Below, piece after piece: positions 31,690 to 40,444 of a DNA stretch of 64,000 nt. Under the pieces are notes generated by a model. It saw nothing but the letters and a program-made list of their open reading frames with translations, was not told where the DNA came from and made no database searches. The position numbers and the translations under genes were made by a program. The first letter of the stretch is position 1; each line of letters starts with the position of its first letter. Origin of the DNA: Chloroflexota bacterium (GTDB lineage: Bacteria > Chloroflexota > Anaerolineae > Anaerolineales > UBA4823); the NCBI GenBank assembly GCA_012516075.1, contig JAAYXE010000165.1, positions 16,708-80,707 of the forward strand, read 5' to 3'.

Positions 31690-32841
31690 ATGCCCGATTC
31701 GATCCTGCTTAATAACCGCTATCAGCTCGAGGACCGCCTGGGAACCGGGGGAATGGCAGTGGTCTACCGCGCTCATGATTTGATGTTAGAGCGCAGTGTT
31801 GCCATCAAACTGCTGCGAACACATCTTGCCAGCAACGCTGATTTTCGTGACCGCTTCCGCCAGGAAGCCAAAGCGGCTGCCAACCTCTCCCATCCCAATA
31901 TCGTCACCGTCCACGATTTCGGCCTGGATGCGGGACAGTTATATATCATTATGGAGTTCGTGCCCGGCACGGACCTGAAAACGATCATCCAGCGCAAAGG
32001 CCGCTTTACACCCCAGGAAATGATCGATCTGATTGTTCAGGCCTGTGCCGGAATTGGTTATGCCCACCGCGCCGGCCTGGTGCACTGCGACGTCAAACCG
32101 CAGAACATGCTGGTTACGCCAGACGACCGCCTGAAAGTGGTAGATTTTGGCATTGCCCGCGCCCTGGCCTCCATTCACCCGGATGAAAAATCTGAGGTGG
32201 TCTGGGGATCCCCGCAGTACTTCTCACCGGAACAGGCTGCAGGAATGGCGCCTTCCCCTGCATCAGACGTTTATTCCCTTGGAGTCGTGATGTACGAAAT
32301 GCTCGCTGGGCAGCTTCCATTTACAGCTTCCACGCCCGAAGAGCTGGCACGCATGCATCGTGAAGTCCCGCCTCCATCCCCGCGCCGTTTCAACCCGTCG
32401 ATCCCCCACGAGCTGGAGCAAATTGTGCTCAAGGTGCTGTCGAAAGAACCTTCGCAGCGCTACCGTACCGCTGACCAGTTAGGGAGGGTCCTGGTCACGT
32501 ATGCGCAGCAGTCATCGTCAGTCTCTTCTATTTCATTACCGCGCATACCAGAGGCCAGCGATGGTACGACAGCGCAGCCGCACTCAACCCTGCAGGAAAC
32601 GGAACCGTGGCATGGTCCGTTTGAATCCCCTGTCCGTCCACCTGGACCGGATCCCCTGCCGCGCGCCATTCCGATGGCAGAACCCGTTCCCATTCCGGTG
32701 GATGAGGAATATCGAAGCACCAGGAACCCGCTCGATATTGATTGGATTACCTGGCTGCTGGGTCTTCTGGCGCTGATCGCTGTTGGAGGGCTGATTCCGT
32801 TCTGCCTGTGGGTTTATTATGTGCTGAACCCGCCTTTATAA
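31690..32841 (+). CDS. Ser/Thr protein kinase with C-terminal membrane anchor
   Basis: 383 residues. The kinase domain (about 10-270) has GTGGMAVVYRA, Lys40 in VAIKLL, DFGIAR and GSPQYFSPEQAAG, close to the PknB type. The catalytic loop is HCDVKPQN at 132-139, with Cys replacing the Arg of HRD. This makes it a non-RD kinase, whose activation may not depend on activation-loop phosphorylation. A Pro-rich segment follows, then one membrane helix near 352-378 (LLGLLALIAVGGLIPFCLWV) and a tail of only a few residues outside. There is no extracellular sensor domain. Confidence 0.95.
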   Translation: MPDSILLNNRYQLEDRLGTGGMAVVYRAHDLMLERSVAIKLLRTHLASNADFRDRFRQEAKAAANLSHPNIVTVHDFGLDAGQLYIIMEFVPGTDLKTIIQRKGRFTPQEMIDLIVQACAGIGYAHRAGLVHCDVKPQNMLVTPDDRLKVVDFGIARALASIHPDEKSEVVWGSPQYFSPEQAAGMAPSPASDVYSLGVVMYEMLAGQLPFTASTPEELARMHREVPPPSPRRFNPSIPHELEQIVLKVLSKEPSQRYRTADQLGRVLVTYAQQSSSVSSISLPRIPEASDGTTAQPHSTLQETEPWHGPFESPVRPPGPDPLPRAIPMAEPVPIPVDEEYRSTRNPLDIDWITWLLGLLALIAVGGLIPFCLWVYYVLNPPL

Positions 32842-32933
32842 TCTCAGTGTCCTCGACAGCCCCCGCCTGAAATCGTCCGGCGGTTGCCGTGAACAGAACA
32901 AAATCAAGAAGCAGGGTAGAATATCCTTAAAAC

Positions 32934-32960
32934 GAAAATCACGGCTGGACCGCGATTTTC
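32934..32960 (-). terminator. Terminator of rpmB
   Basis: GAAAATCACGG (32934-32944) and CCGCGATTTTC (32950-32960), an 11-base stem with one G-U pair and a five-base loop. On the minus strand it is followed by GTTTTAAGG, so it serves the L28 gene. Confidence 0.72.
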
Positions 32961-32995
32961 ATGTACCTGAACGATAAAATTTTGACAGGAGAAAC

Positions 32996-33181
32996 CTATT
33001 CAGCTGTCTTCACCATCGTGCGGATGCAGCGAGTGCAGAGAACTTTCCTTACCAGCCGGTCTCCCTCCAGTACACTGACGGTCTGGAGATTGGGGCGAAA
33101 AGTCCGCCGGGTGGCTTTCTTCGACCAGGGACGGTTGCGGCCGAAAGTGGTCTTTTTACCGCAGTTCTGACACGTAGCCAT
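32996..33181 (-). CDS. rpmB: 50S ribosomal protein L28, zinc-binding type
   Basis: 61-residue large-subunit ribosomal protein. It begins MATCQNCGKKTTFGRN and continues RRTFRPNLQTV and CTRCIRTM, the standard bL28 pattern. It has CxxC near residue 4 and a second CxxC near the C-terminus, so it is the zinc-ribbon (C+) form. Start at ATG 33181 with AAAGGA eight bases upstream; the in-frame extension to 33271 is not part of L28. Divergent from the asp23-fakA block, as in several Gram-positive genomes. Confidence 0.95.
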   Translation of the reverse strand: MATCQNCGKKTTFGRNRPWSKKATRRTFRPNLQTVSVLEGDRLVRKVLCTRCIRTMVKTAE

Positions 33182-33417
33182 CTTACAAATCCTTTCCAAT
33201 CTTATTGAAAGAGAGCGTATTTTCTTGAATGTTCGAAAGTCGAACAGTAATTTATCACAGGCAAAAACCAACCGGCCTCACATACCCGGCCGGAAGCCGG
33301 ATAATCTTACCACAAAGTAAACGGGTAATCAAGAAGTGATGTAATATTTCTTATCGGATTTGGAATGCCTGATTGGCGCAAGAAGTTCAATCCACGCATG
33401 CAGGATAAGAGGCGTAT

Positions 33418-33774
33418 ATGACTGATGAAACAACTCCGATTGGCAGCATCCATGTTTCGCCCCGTGCCATTGCCAGTATCGCGTACCATGCAGCCCTGCA
33501 GTCGTACGGGGTTGTTGGCCTGACCTCAAAAAACCTGGTCGATGGTATTACTCAGGTGCTGGTGAAAGATCCAACCAAAGGGATCGAAGTGAAATATGAC
33601 GGCCAGAACATCAATATCGATCTATATATCATGATCGAATACGGCACCCGGATCAAGTCCGTTGCCGCCAGTGTGAGTAATACCGTTCGTTTCCATGTTG
33701 AAAAAGCCCTGGGAATGCCCGTGAATGAAGTCAACGTGCATGTCCAGGGTTTACGCATCAGCGACCCGGATTAA
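33418..33774 (+). CDS. Asp23/Gls24 family envelope-stress protein
   Basis: 118 residues. Asp23/Gls24 (YloU-like) pattern: GSIHVSPRAIASIAYHAALQ, VEVKYDGQ-like strand (IEVKYDGQNINIDLYIMIEYG), IKSVAASVSNTVRFHVEKAL, and VNEVNVHVQGLRI. Small cytoplasmic or membrane-associated protein linked to cell-envelope homeostasis. GAGG ribosome site before the ATG. Adjacent to the FakA-like gene, the classic YloU-YloV order. Confidence 0.92.
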   Translation: MTDETTPIGSIHVSPRAIASIAYHAALQSYGVVGLTSKNLVDGITQVLVKDPTKGIEVKYDGQNINIDLYIMIEYGTRIKSVAASVSNTVRFHVEKALGMPVNEVNVHVQGLRISDPD

Positions 33775-33842
33775 TTCCAGGGACTATACACGGTGTGAAT
33801 GGAGCATGGAAGGTATTATCCTTAATTCTCCCTTCTGCAGAG

Positions 33843-33848
33843 TATAAT
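33843..33848 (+). promoter_or_regulatory. -10 box before fakA
   Basis: Perfect TATAAT in GAGTATAATTTCGG, 53 bases upstream of the fakA-like start. The -35 region is poor. Possible internal promoter between asp23 and fakA. Confidence 0.4.
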
Positions 33849-33901
33849 TTCGGCGCTCCATTAACCCCGATAACTATCCATAAATATCAGGAGCTCTTTT
33901 A

Positions 33902-35581
33902 ATGTTATCCGACTCCCAAACGAGCAAACGGCACGAGCTGTTTCGCAGGAATCCCATCGACGGGCAGGCTTTTAAACGGCTGATCGAAGCCGCCCTGACC
34001 TGGCTGCGCACCAATCAGCAGGTCGTTAACTCACTGAACGTCTTTCCGGTTCCGGACGGAGACACCGGCACCAATATGGTGCTAACCATGCAGGCCGCTT
34101 ATGAAGAGGTCGAAACGTCTTCAGAGCGCAACCTCGGCCGCATGGCACACGCCATTGCACATGGCGCTCTGATGGGCGCACGAGGCAACTCAGGTGTCAT
34201 CCTCTCGCAGCTTCTGCGCGGCTTTGCACGCGCGCTTGACGACCAGCCTGTGCTGGACGGCCCCAGTCTGGTGCGCGCTTTTCAGGCAGCTCGTGATACC
34301 GCCTACAAAGGCGTGGTGCGCCCTGTTGAAGGGACAATTCTAACTGTAGCGAAAGACACCGCTCAGGCTGTGGAAGCCGCCCTGGCGGAAACCGGAGACC
34401 CGATCGTGATCCTCCAGCGGGCCGTAGAAGCTGCAGACAAGTCCGTTCAGCGTACGCCTGAGCTGCTGCCGGTTTTGAGAGATGCGGGTGTGGTCGATTC
34501 GGGCGGTAAAGGTCTGTTCTTCATTCTGGAAGGCATGCTGCGCTACATCGACGGACTCCCTCTGGATACAGCTGTGGCAAGTGTGCAGCCTCTGGCAGCC
34601 ATGAATCTGGAGAACACAATGGATACGATCGAACCGGGCCAGGATTTCGAAGTGGTGGTGGACTTCCGACCTCACAATGATCTCGACCTGCCGAGTTTTT
34701 ATCAAAGCCTGGAACAAATAGGGACCTCAATCCAGGTTGGCGAGGGAGATGGTATTTACCGTATGCACATTCACGTCCCCACTGAAAAACGCTACGAGCC
34801 CATTGACTACATCATGGGACTGGGGACGGTGACCAAAGTGGCTATCGAAAATTTGATAGCCCAGATGAACGAGGTGGACTCGCCCTGCGGGGACGGAAAA
34901 CTTACCCTGGCGCCGGTCGAGCCCGGCCAGATTGCCGTAGTCGCCGTGGCTCCGGGTGCAGGTATTGCTCGCGTGTTTGCCAGCCTGGGGGTCGCGGCCA
35001 TCATCGAGGGCGGCCAGACGATGAATCCATCCACCCAGGAGATCATCCGTTCTTTCGAAAACCTGCCCACAGATAAGATCATCATCCTTCCCAACAACAA
35101 GAACATCATCATGGCGGCAAAAAATGCGGCCGCGCTGACCGTGAAGAAAGTGGCCGTTATCCCCAGCCGCACCATACCACAGGGACTGGCAGCCATGCTG
35201 CGCCTGGCGCCGGATGGTGATTTTGACTCGGTCGTCGCCGATATGACAGAAGCCCTCGACGATGTGGAGACCGGGGAGATCACTACAGCCACCCGCACGG
35301 TTGAGATCGACGGGGTGCAGGTGGATGAGGGCCAGATTATCGCCCTGCACAACGGCAAACTGGTTTTCGCCGCTTCTCGCCTAGAAGATGCCTGCCTGGG
35401 TCTGCTGGAAAAAGCCCACGCAGATCATTATGAGCTGATCACCCTTTTCTATGGGACGAACGTCTCCAAACGCGAGGTAAACCGAATAGCCGATTTGATC
35501 CGGAAAGCCTATCCTGAGCAGGAGGTCGAAGTTCAGGAGGGCTGTCAGCCTCATTATCATTTTATTATTGCCATTGAATAG
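33902..35581 (+). CDS. fakA: DAK2-domain fatty-acid kinase FakA-like (YloV)
   Basis: 559 residues. N-terminal DhaL-type kinase domain with SLNVFPVPDGDTGTNMVLTM (Mg-ATP site, DGDTGTN) and MGARGNSGVILSQLLRGFA, then GTILTVAKDT and DSGGKGLFFILEGM. C-terminal DAK1-like/FakA domain follows, with EKLIIVEG-free sequence but the conserved IHVPTEKRYE, VAVAPGAGIARVFASLG and ILPNNKNIIMAAKNAA. In the known system, FakA phosphorylates exogenous fatty acids held by a DegV/FakB protein for phospholipid synthesis. The DegV gene lies 14 bases downstream, which supports this role. ATG with CAGGAG upstream. Confidence 0.93.
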   Translation: MLSDSQTSKRHELFRRNPIDGQAFKRLIEAALTWLRTNQQVVNSLNVFPVPDGDTGTNMVLTMQAAYEEVETSSERNLGRMAHAIAHGALMGARGNSGVILSQLLRGFARALDDQPVLDGPSLVRAFQAARDTAYKGVVRPVEGTILTVAKDTAQAVEAALAETGDPIVILQRAVEAADKSVQRTPELLPVLRDAGVVDSGGKGLFFILEGMLRYIDGLPLDTAVASVQPLAAMNLENTMDTIEPGQDFEVVVDFRPHNDLDLPSFYQSLEQIGTSIQVGEGDGIYRMHIHVPTEKRYEPIDYIMGLGTVTKVAIENLIAQMNEVDSPCGDGKLTLAPVEPGQIAVVAVAPGAGIARVFASLGVAAIIEGGQTMNPSTQEIIRSFENLPTDKIIILPNNKNIIMAAKNAAALTVKKVAVIPSRTIPQGLAAMLRLAPDGDFDSVVADMTEALDDVETGEITTATRTVEIDGVQVDEGQIIALHNGKLVFAASRLEDACLGLLEKAHADHYELITLFYGTNVSKREVNRIADLIRKAYPEQEVEVQEGCQPHYHFIIAIE

Positions 35582-35595
35582 TCCAGGTCATCTTC

Positions 35596-36426
35596 ATGAA
35601 GATAGCAATCGTTACTGACAGCGCATCCGATATTCCAGAAGAACTGGCCGAAAAACATCATATTCACATTGTTTACAATCACATCATTATCGGGGAACAA
35701 TCTCTTCTGGACGCGAAGGATATTTCGCGCGAGGAATTCTACAGGCGCCTGCCTGATATGCCGGAGCAGCCCACTACCGCCACAGCATCTGCCGGTGTGT
35801 ACCATGAGCTATATGAAAAGCTGTTGACCGCGGGGGCGGATGTCGTTCTCTCTATTCACACCTCTGGAAAGTTAAGCGGAATCCTTAATTCGGCTACAGC
35901 GGCCGCACAGGGTTTTAAGGACCGCGTCCGGGTGATCGACAGTGGTATGATCACCCTGGCCCTGGGATTTCAGGTCCTGGCCGCGGCGGAAGCTGTGGAA
36001 AGCGGAGCCACACTTGATAAAGTCCTGAAAATGCTGGAGGACGTGCGCAGGCGCGCGCGCCTGTCCGCCATGCTCGACACCCTGGAATATGTGCGCCGGA
36101 GCGGACGCGTTTCCTGGGCGCGAGCGCGCCTGGGCAATTTACTGCATATCAAGCCCTTGATTGAGGTCAGGGACGGGGTTATATACAATGTTGGCCAGGC
36201 GCGCACCTTCCAGAAAGGAATTCAGCGGCTCAAAGAGATGATTCTCAACCTCGGACGCCTGGAAAGGCTGGCTATGCTGCATACCAATGCAGAACAGGCG
36301 GCCCGTCAGATTCTTTCAGAAATCAACCCGCAGCTTCCCAAACCCCCGCTGGTGGTCAATGTCACCACAGTAATCGGCACCCATGTTGGTCCAAATGGGT
36401 TGGGCTTTGCCGCGCTGGTCGAGTAA
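35596..36426 (+). CDS. DegV family fatty-acid-binding protein (FakB-like)
   Basis: 276 residues. DegV fold: IAIVTDSASDIPEEL, PTTATASAGVYHELYEKL, VVLSIHTSGKLSGILNSA, VIDSGMITLALGF, LEYVRRSGRVSWARARLGNLLHIKP, and the C-terminal TTVIGTHVGPNGLGFAAL. The conserved Ser in HTSGKLSG and the GTHVGPG-like turn (here GPNG) bind the fatty-acid carboxylate. Presents acyl chains to the FakA-like kinase encoded just upstream. Its TAA stop lies inside the TAAAAT box ahead of recG. Confidence 0.93.
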   Translation: MKIAIVTDSASDIPEELAEKHHIHIVYNHIIIGEQSLLDAKDISREEFYRRLPDMPEQPTTATASAGVYHELYEKLLTAGADVVLSIHTSGKLSGILNSATAAAQGFKDRVRVIDSGMITLALGFQVLAAAEAVESGATLDKVLKMLEDVRRRARLSAMLDTLEYVRRSGRVSWARARLGNLLHIKPLIEVRDGVIYNVGQARTFQKGIQRLKEMILNLGRLERLAMLHTNAEQAARQILSEINPQLPKPPLVVNVTTVIGTHVGPNGLGFAALVE

Positions 36427-36429
36427 AAT
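36424..36429 (+). promoter_or_regulatory. -10-like box just before recG
   Basis: TAAAAT seven bases before ATG 36437, overlapping the DegV stop codon. No ribosome site precedes the ATG, so transcription from here would give a leaderless recG message. Alternatively the gene is read from the upstream operon. Confidence 0.35.
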
Positions 36430-36436
36430 ACTCTTG

Positions 36437-39106
36437 ATGAAACCATCTCTGATCAAGTTACAGAAATATTTCCGGTTAGAGGCTGAACGCAAATACGATA
36501 ACAATGCGATCGTAGGCGGGCTGGAGCGTATGCTCGACCACTGGGAGTCGGAGGCACGCATGGAGGGCGTCTCCGAGGAGATCATCCAGGCTGTCACACA
36601 CCGCCTGCGTGAGTATAAACGCCAGAACCCGACTGCCCGGGCAGAAATGCTGGCAGGGCTGTGGAAGCGGATCCAGCGCTCCGAGGGGATCAGCCCCTCA
36701 GAGGATGTGCAGCCCAGAAAACAGGCCCGCAGTGAAAGCAGGCCTGCACGTCCTTCACCTCCCCCGGCCCCCCATCCTGCAGCTCCGGTCGAATCGACGC
36801 AGCAAAGTGTCGAAGCCTCCTCTACGCAAAGTGCGGTAGATGAAATACCAGTGCAGCTCGATGAAGATGCGGGCGACAGCGAATTGGAAGCACTTCCAGA
36901 AGACGAGCAGGACCGAAACGGCGCTTCGGACAGCCAGACGGCTGACGAAGAAAACATGACGGCCCACCTGGGTGAAGATCATTTCCCGCGTTTTTACATT
37001 CCCACAGATAACCAGCCCAAAGAAGAGCCTGCCGCTCTGGATGCGCCGGTGACCGTGCTGCAGGGCATCGGCCCTCGCCACGCCAAGACCCTGGAACGCC
37101 TGGACATGCGCACCCTGCGGGACATGCTCTATAACTTCCCGCGCCGCTATGTGGATTACAGCCAGCTTAAAACGATCAACCGCCTTTGGTACGGCGAAGA
37201 AGTGACCGTGATCGGCACCATCAAGAGTCTGGCGACACGGTCGATCCGCGGCGGCAAGCTCCAGGTCGTAGAAGGTGTCGTGACGGATGGGACCGGAGCG
37301 ATCCGGGTCACCTGGTTCAATAAGTGGGAGGCAAAAAGGCTGCGGGCCGGTCAGCAGGTCTCGCTGGCCGGAAAAATCGACCAGTACCTGGGCCGGCTGG
37401 TGATGACCAACCCGGAAACCGAGCTGCTCGAGCAGCAGCTGCTCAGCACAAACCGCATTGTGCCGGTATATTCGCTGACCGCCGGGATCAGCCAGCGCTG
37501 GCTGCGAAAAATCATGTATCAGGTGGTCAGCTACTGGGCGCCCCGCGTGGCCGATCCGCTGCCGGTCGAGGTCCGGCGGTCTGCAGGTTTGATGGATCTG
37601 CCCAACGCCCTGCTGCACTCCCATTTCCCCGAATCGGCTGAGGCGCTCAAAGCTGCACGCCACCGTCTGGCCTTTGACGAGATCTTCCTGCTCCAGCTGG
37701 GCGTACTGCGCCAGAAGCGCAGCTGGCAGGACCGCACCGGCCGGGTGTTTACGACGGACGATGCCTGGCTCGAGAACTTTATCGCCCACCTGCCTTTTGC
37801 GCTCACAGGGGCCCAGCAGCGCGCCATTGCCGACATTCGCCGGGACCTGGCCTCCGGCAGGCCAATGAACCGGCTGCTGCAGGGTGATGTTGGCTCCGGT
37901 AAAACAGTGGTTGCAGCCCTGGCAATCGCCATGATCGTGTCGGGCGGCGCCCAGGCTGCGATTATGGCTCCCACCAGCATCCTCGCCGAACAACACTATA
38001 AGAGCCTGAGCCGCATGCTCTGCGGCGAGGGTGAAGCAGCGGCTTCCTATGGTGTAATCCAGCCGCACGAAATTCGCCTGATGGTCGGCGCCACTCCCGA
38101 AGGAGAAAAACTGGAAATTCGTGAAGGGCTGGCCTCCGGATCGATCAAGGTGATCGTCGGCACGCACTCTCTGATCGAAGATCCCGTAACCTTCGCCGAC
38201 CTGCAGCTTGCGGTCATCGATGAGCAGCACCGCTTTGGTGTTGAACAGCGCGCGGCCCTGCGTTCGAAAGGCGATAACCCCCACCTGCTCGTCATGACCG
38301 CCACGCCTATCCCGCGCTCACTGGCGCTGACCATCTACGGTGACCTGGACCTGACGGTGATGGACGAAATGCCGCCCGGCCGTAAGCCGGTAAGCACCCA
38401 TGTGCTTGCCCCGAGAGAGCGCGAACGGGCCTATTCCCTGATCCGGGATCAGATCCAGCAGGGACGCCAGGCGTTTATCATTTATCCCCTTGTTGAGGAA
38501 GGCGAGAACGGCGAGGCAAAAGCGGCCGTCGAAGAGCATGCCCGCCTGCAGCGCGAGATCTTCCCCAACCTGAAGCTCGGCCTGCTTCACGGCAGGATGC
38601 GGCCGGCCGAAAAAGACGAAGTCATGGCTCGCTTTCGCGACGGTGAGTATCACATACTCGTGTCGACGTCCGTTGTGGAAGTCGGCGTCGATGTCCCCAA
38701 CGCCACTGTCATGCTGATTGAGGGAGCGAACCGCTTCGGTCTCGCCCAGCTGCATCAGTTCCGCGGCCGCGTTGGCCGGGGTGCTGCCCGGTCCTACTGC
38801 CTGCTCATTCCAGAAACCCCGGATGCGGTCGAGAATGAACGCCTTCAGGCGATGACGGAGACCAACGATGGCTTCGTGCTGGCGGAGCGCGACCTCGAAC
38901 AGCGCGGCCCCGGACAGTTCCTGGGCACACGCCAGGCGGGCTATTCCGAACTGCAGCTCGCCAGCCTTACCGATACCCGTCTCATCGAGAAAGCTCGCCA
39001 GCATGCCCAGGCTTTGTTCGAGACGGATCCAGACCTGAATCAATATCCTTCCCTTGCGGCGGCCGTAGAGCGGTTCTGGAGCGGTGGCCAGGGGGACATC
39101 AGTTGA
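36437..39106 (+). CDS. recG: ATP-dependent DNA helicase RecG
   Basis: About 889 residues. Remodels stalled replication forks and branched DNA. Canonical RecG begins around residue 200 with VTVLQGIGPRHAKTLERLD (wedge/OB domain). Walker A is GDVGSGKTV near 483, the DEQHRFGV box is at 595, then TATPIPRSL, HGRMRPAEKDEVMARFRDGE, VSTSVVEVGVDVPNA, QLHQFRGRVGRG and the wedge-coupling C-terminus GPGQFLGTRQAGYSEL. The first 200 residues are an extra module: a short helical part, then acidic Pro/Glu/Asp-rich sequence. Such extensions occur in other phyla. Start ATG 36437 is preferred to the TTG-initiated extension that overlaps DegV. Confidence 0.96.
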   Translation: MKPSLIKLQKYFRLEAERKYDNNAIVGGLERMLDHWESEARMEGVSEEIIQAVTHRLREYKRQNPTARAEMLAGLWKRIQRSEGISPSEDVQPRKQARSESRPARPSPPPAPHPAAPVESTQQSVEASSTQSAVDEIPVQLDEDAGDSELEALPEDEQDRNGASDSQTADEENMTAHLGEDHFPRFYIPTDNQPKEEPAALDAPVTVLQGIGPRHAKTLERLDMRTLRDMLYNFPRRYVDYSQLKTINRLWYGEEVTVIGTIKSLATRSIRGGKLQVVEGVVTDGTGAIRVTWFNKWEAKRLRAGQQVSLAGKIDQYLGRLVMTNPETELLEQQLLSTNRIVPVYSLTAGISQRWLRKIMYQVVSYWAPRVADPLPVEVRRSAGLMDLPNALLHSHFPESAEALKAARHRLAFDEIFLLQLGVLRQKRSWQDRTGRVFTTDDAWLENFIAHLPFALTGAQQRAIADIRRDLASGRPMNRLLQGDVGSGKTVVAALAIAMIVSGGAQAAIMAPTSILAEQHYKSLSRMLCGEGEAAASYGVIQPHEIRLMVGATPEGEKLEIREGLASGSIKVIVGTHSLIEDPVTFADLQLAVIDEQHRFGVEQRAALRSKGDNPHLLVMTATPIPRSLALTIYGDLDLTVMDEMPPGRKPVSTHVLAPRERERAYSLIRDQIQQGRQAFIIYPLVEEGENGEAKAAVEEHARLQREIFPNLKLGLLHGRMRPAEKDEVMARFRDGEYHILVSTSVVEVGVDVPNATVMLIEGANRFGLAQLHQFRGRVGRGAARSYCLLIPETPDAVENERLQAMTETNDGFVLAERDLEQRGPGQFLGTRQAGYSELQLASLTDTRLIEKARQHAQALFETDPDLNQYPSLAAAVERFWSGGQGDIS

Positions 39107-39112
39107 GGGAGT

Positions 39113-39637
39113 ATGATACGCGCCGTTTTCCCCGGGACTTTTGATCCCATCCACTTTGGCCATATCGATATCGCCTTACGCGCTGCCCGGCTGTTTGATG
39201 AGCTGGTAGTCGCTGTTTACGACAAACCATTGAAATCGCTGCTCTTTTCTCCGGAGGATCGTCTCCATCTGGTCTCCGAATCCTTCAAGAATGAACCCAA
39301 AATCCGCGTCATGGGCTACAGCGGGTTGACGGTGCATTTCTGCCAGTCCATCGGTGCACAGGTGCTGGTGCGCGGGCTGCGAGTTTTTTCTGACTTTGAG
39401 TACGAGTTCCGTATGGCGCTGGCCAACCACCGCCTGGTCGAAGACATTGAAGTCGTTGCCCTGATCACCGCCGAGGAGCATACTTTCCTGTCATCCAGCA
39501 CAGTGCGGGAAATCGCCTCGCTGGGAGGCGATGTAAGCAGCATGGTCCCACCACATGTTGAAGCTGCTCTGCGCGAGCGCTTCAAAGAATTAGGTGATGG
39601 CCAGCAAATCGTTCCGACCACTTCTCTGCGCGATTGA
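39113..39637 (+). CDS. coaD: Phosphopantetheine adenylyltransferase
   Basis: 174 residues. Fourth step of coenzyme A synthesis: 4'-phosphopantetheine plus ATP to dephospho-CoA. Nucleotidyltransferase motif AVFPGTFDPIHFGHIDIALR (GTFDPxxxGH), then VRGLRVFSDFEYEFRMALAN, and LSSSTVREIASLGGDVSSMVP (ISSSxVRE-type ATP site). Slightly long C-terminus. Ribosome site GAGGGAG, six bases after the recG stop. Confidence 0.97.
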   Translation: MIRAVFPGTFDPIHFGHIDIALRAARLFDELVVAVYDKPLKSLLFSPEDRLHLVSESFKNEPKIRVMGYSGLTVHFCQSIGAQVLVRGLRVFSDFEYEFRMALANHRLVEDIEVVALITAEEHTFLSSSTVREIASLGGDVSSMVPPHVEAALRERFKELGDGQQIVPTTSLRD

Positions 39638-39737
39638 TCAGGGTTTTATGCTGCCCGGGCATGAAACTTGCTACAATCTATAAACCGATCAATCGGGCAG
39701 CCGTCAGTGGACGATCCGTCCGCAAACGAAACGTCTA

Positions 39738-39766
39738 TTGACGAAAATGAAATTTGCATGTACTAA
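39738..39766 (+). promoter_or_regulatory. Candidate promoter of the coiled-coil protein gene
   Basis: TTGACG (39738-39743) and TACTAA (39761-39766) with a 17-base spacer in the 188-base gap after coaD. The -10 match is imperfect. Confidence 0.35.
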
Positions 39767-39825
39767 TATGACTAATACAAGGAAGAAACCCTACTCAAAC
39801 CTGCGCGCTTTGAGGGGAGGAATGT

Positions 39826-40335
39826 ATGGATATACTGCATCTTGTTGACCGGCTGGAGGAATTGCTCAACCAGAGCCGTCCTCTCCCATTTACACATAAT
39901 GTCGTGGTGGACGAAGACCGGATGCTGGATTTAATCGACCAGATGCGGGTCGCGATCCCCGAAGAAGTCAAAAAGGCTCAGCAGCTGCTGGCCCAGCGAG
40001 ACCGGCTGCTCGCCCAGGCTCAGGAAGAGGCGAATCGCACGCTGGCCATTGCTCGCGAAAAGAGCGAACAGCTTGTTGAACGAGATGCAATCGTGCAGGC
40101 TGCGCAGGGGCGGGCAGATCAGGAAATCGCCAGGGCGCGCCTGGAAGCCGAGAACATACGCCGTGATGCTGATGCTTATGTCCTTGAAACCCTCACCCGC
40201 CTGGAGATGGAACTCGAACGCCTGACTAACCAGGTCCGCAACGGGATCATCACGTTAAAAAATGAGCAGAACAAGGCCCAGAACCAGACCGAGCCGGCTG
40301 AAGAAACCTTCCCCGCAGACAATCGTCCTGAATAA
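39826..40335 (+). CDS. Coiled-coil protein, DivIVA- or ATP-synthase-b-like
   Basis: 169 residues. Beginning MDILHLVDRLEELLNQS, then a short globular part, then a long coiled coil (about 45-145) with many A/E/Q/R heptads, such as LLAQAQEEANRTLAIAREKS and ARARLEAENIRRDADAYV. Charged, no membrane helix. The A-x-x-E-A-E-x-I-R-R-D-A style resembles DivIVA/SepIVA-like or ATP synthase b-like coiled coils. Such proteins are often placed near coaD/recG in this kind of genome, possibly linked to cell division or envelope (inference). GGGGAGGA ribosome site. Confidence 0.8.
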   Translation: MDILHLVDRLEELLNQSRPLPFTHNVVVDEDRMLDLIDQMRVAIPEEVKKAQQLLAQRDRLLAQAQEEANRTLAIAREKSEQLVERDAIVQAAQGRADQEIARARLEAENIRRDADAYVLETLTRLEMELERLTNQVRNGIITLKNEQNKAQNQTEPAEETFPADNRPE

Positions 40336-40373
40336 AATTACACGGCCGGACCCGGGCGAGATTTCGACATCTC

Positions 40374-40413
40374 AAGCGTGTTCTTGCGGTTTCGCTGCAA
40401 GGGCACGCTTTTT
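40374..40413 (+). terminator. Intrinsic terminator after the coiled-coil gene
   Basis: AAGCGTGTTCTTGC (40374-40387) pairs with GCAAGGGCACGCTT (40397-40410), a 14-base stem with two G-U pairs and a nine-base loop, followed by TTT. Confidence 0.8.
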
Positions 40414-40444
40414 AAACTCAGACGCATGAAAGACGGTTAACCGC

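Noticed and set aside
36755..38284. Long open frame antisense to recG
   Set aside because: RecG motifs are intact on the other strand; no domain or start signal in the antisense frame.
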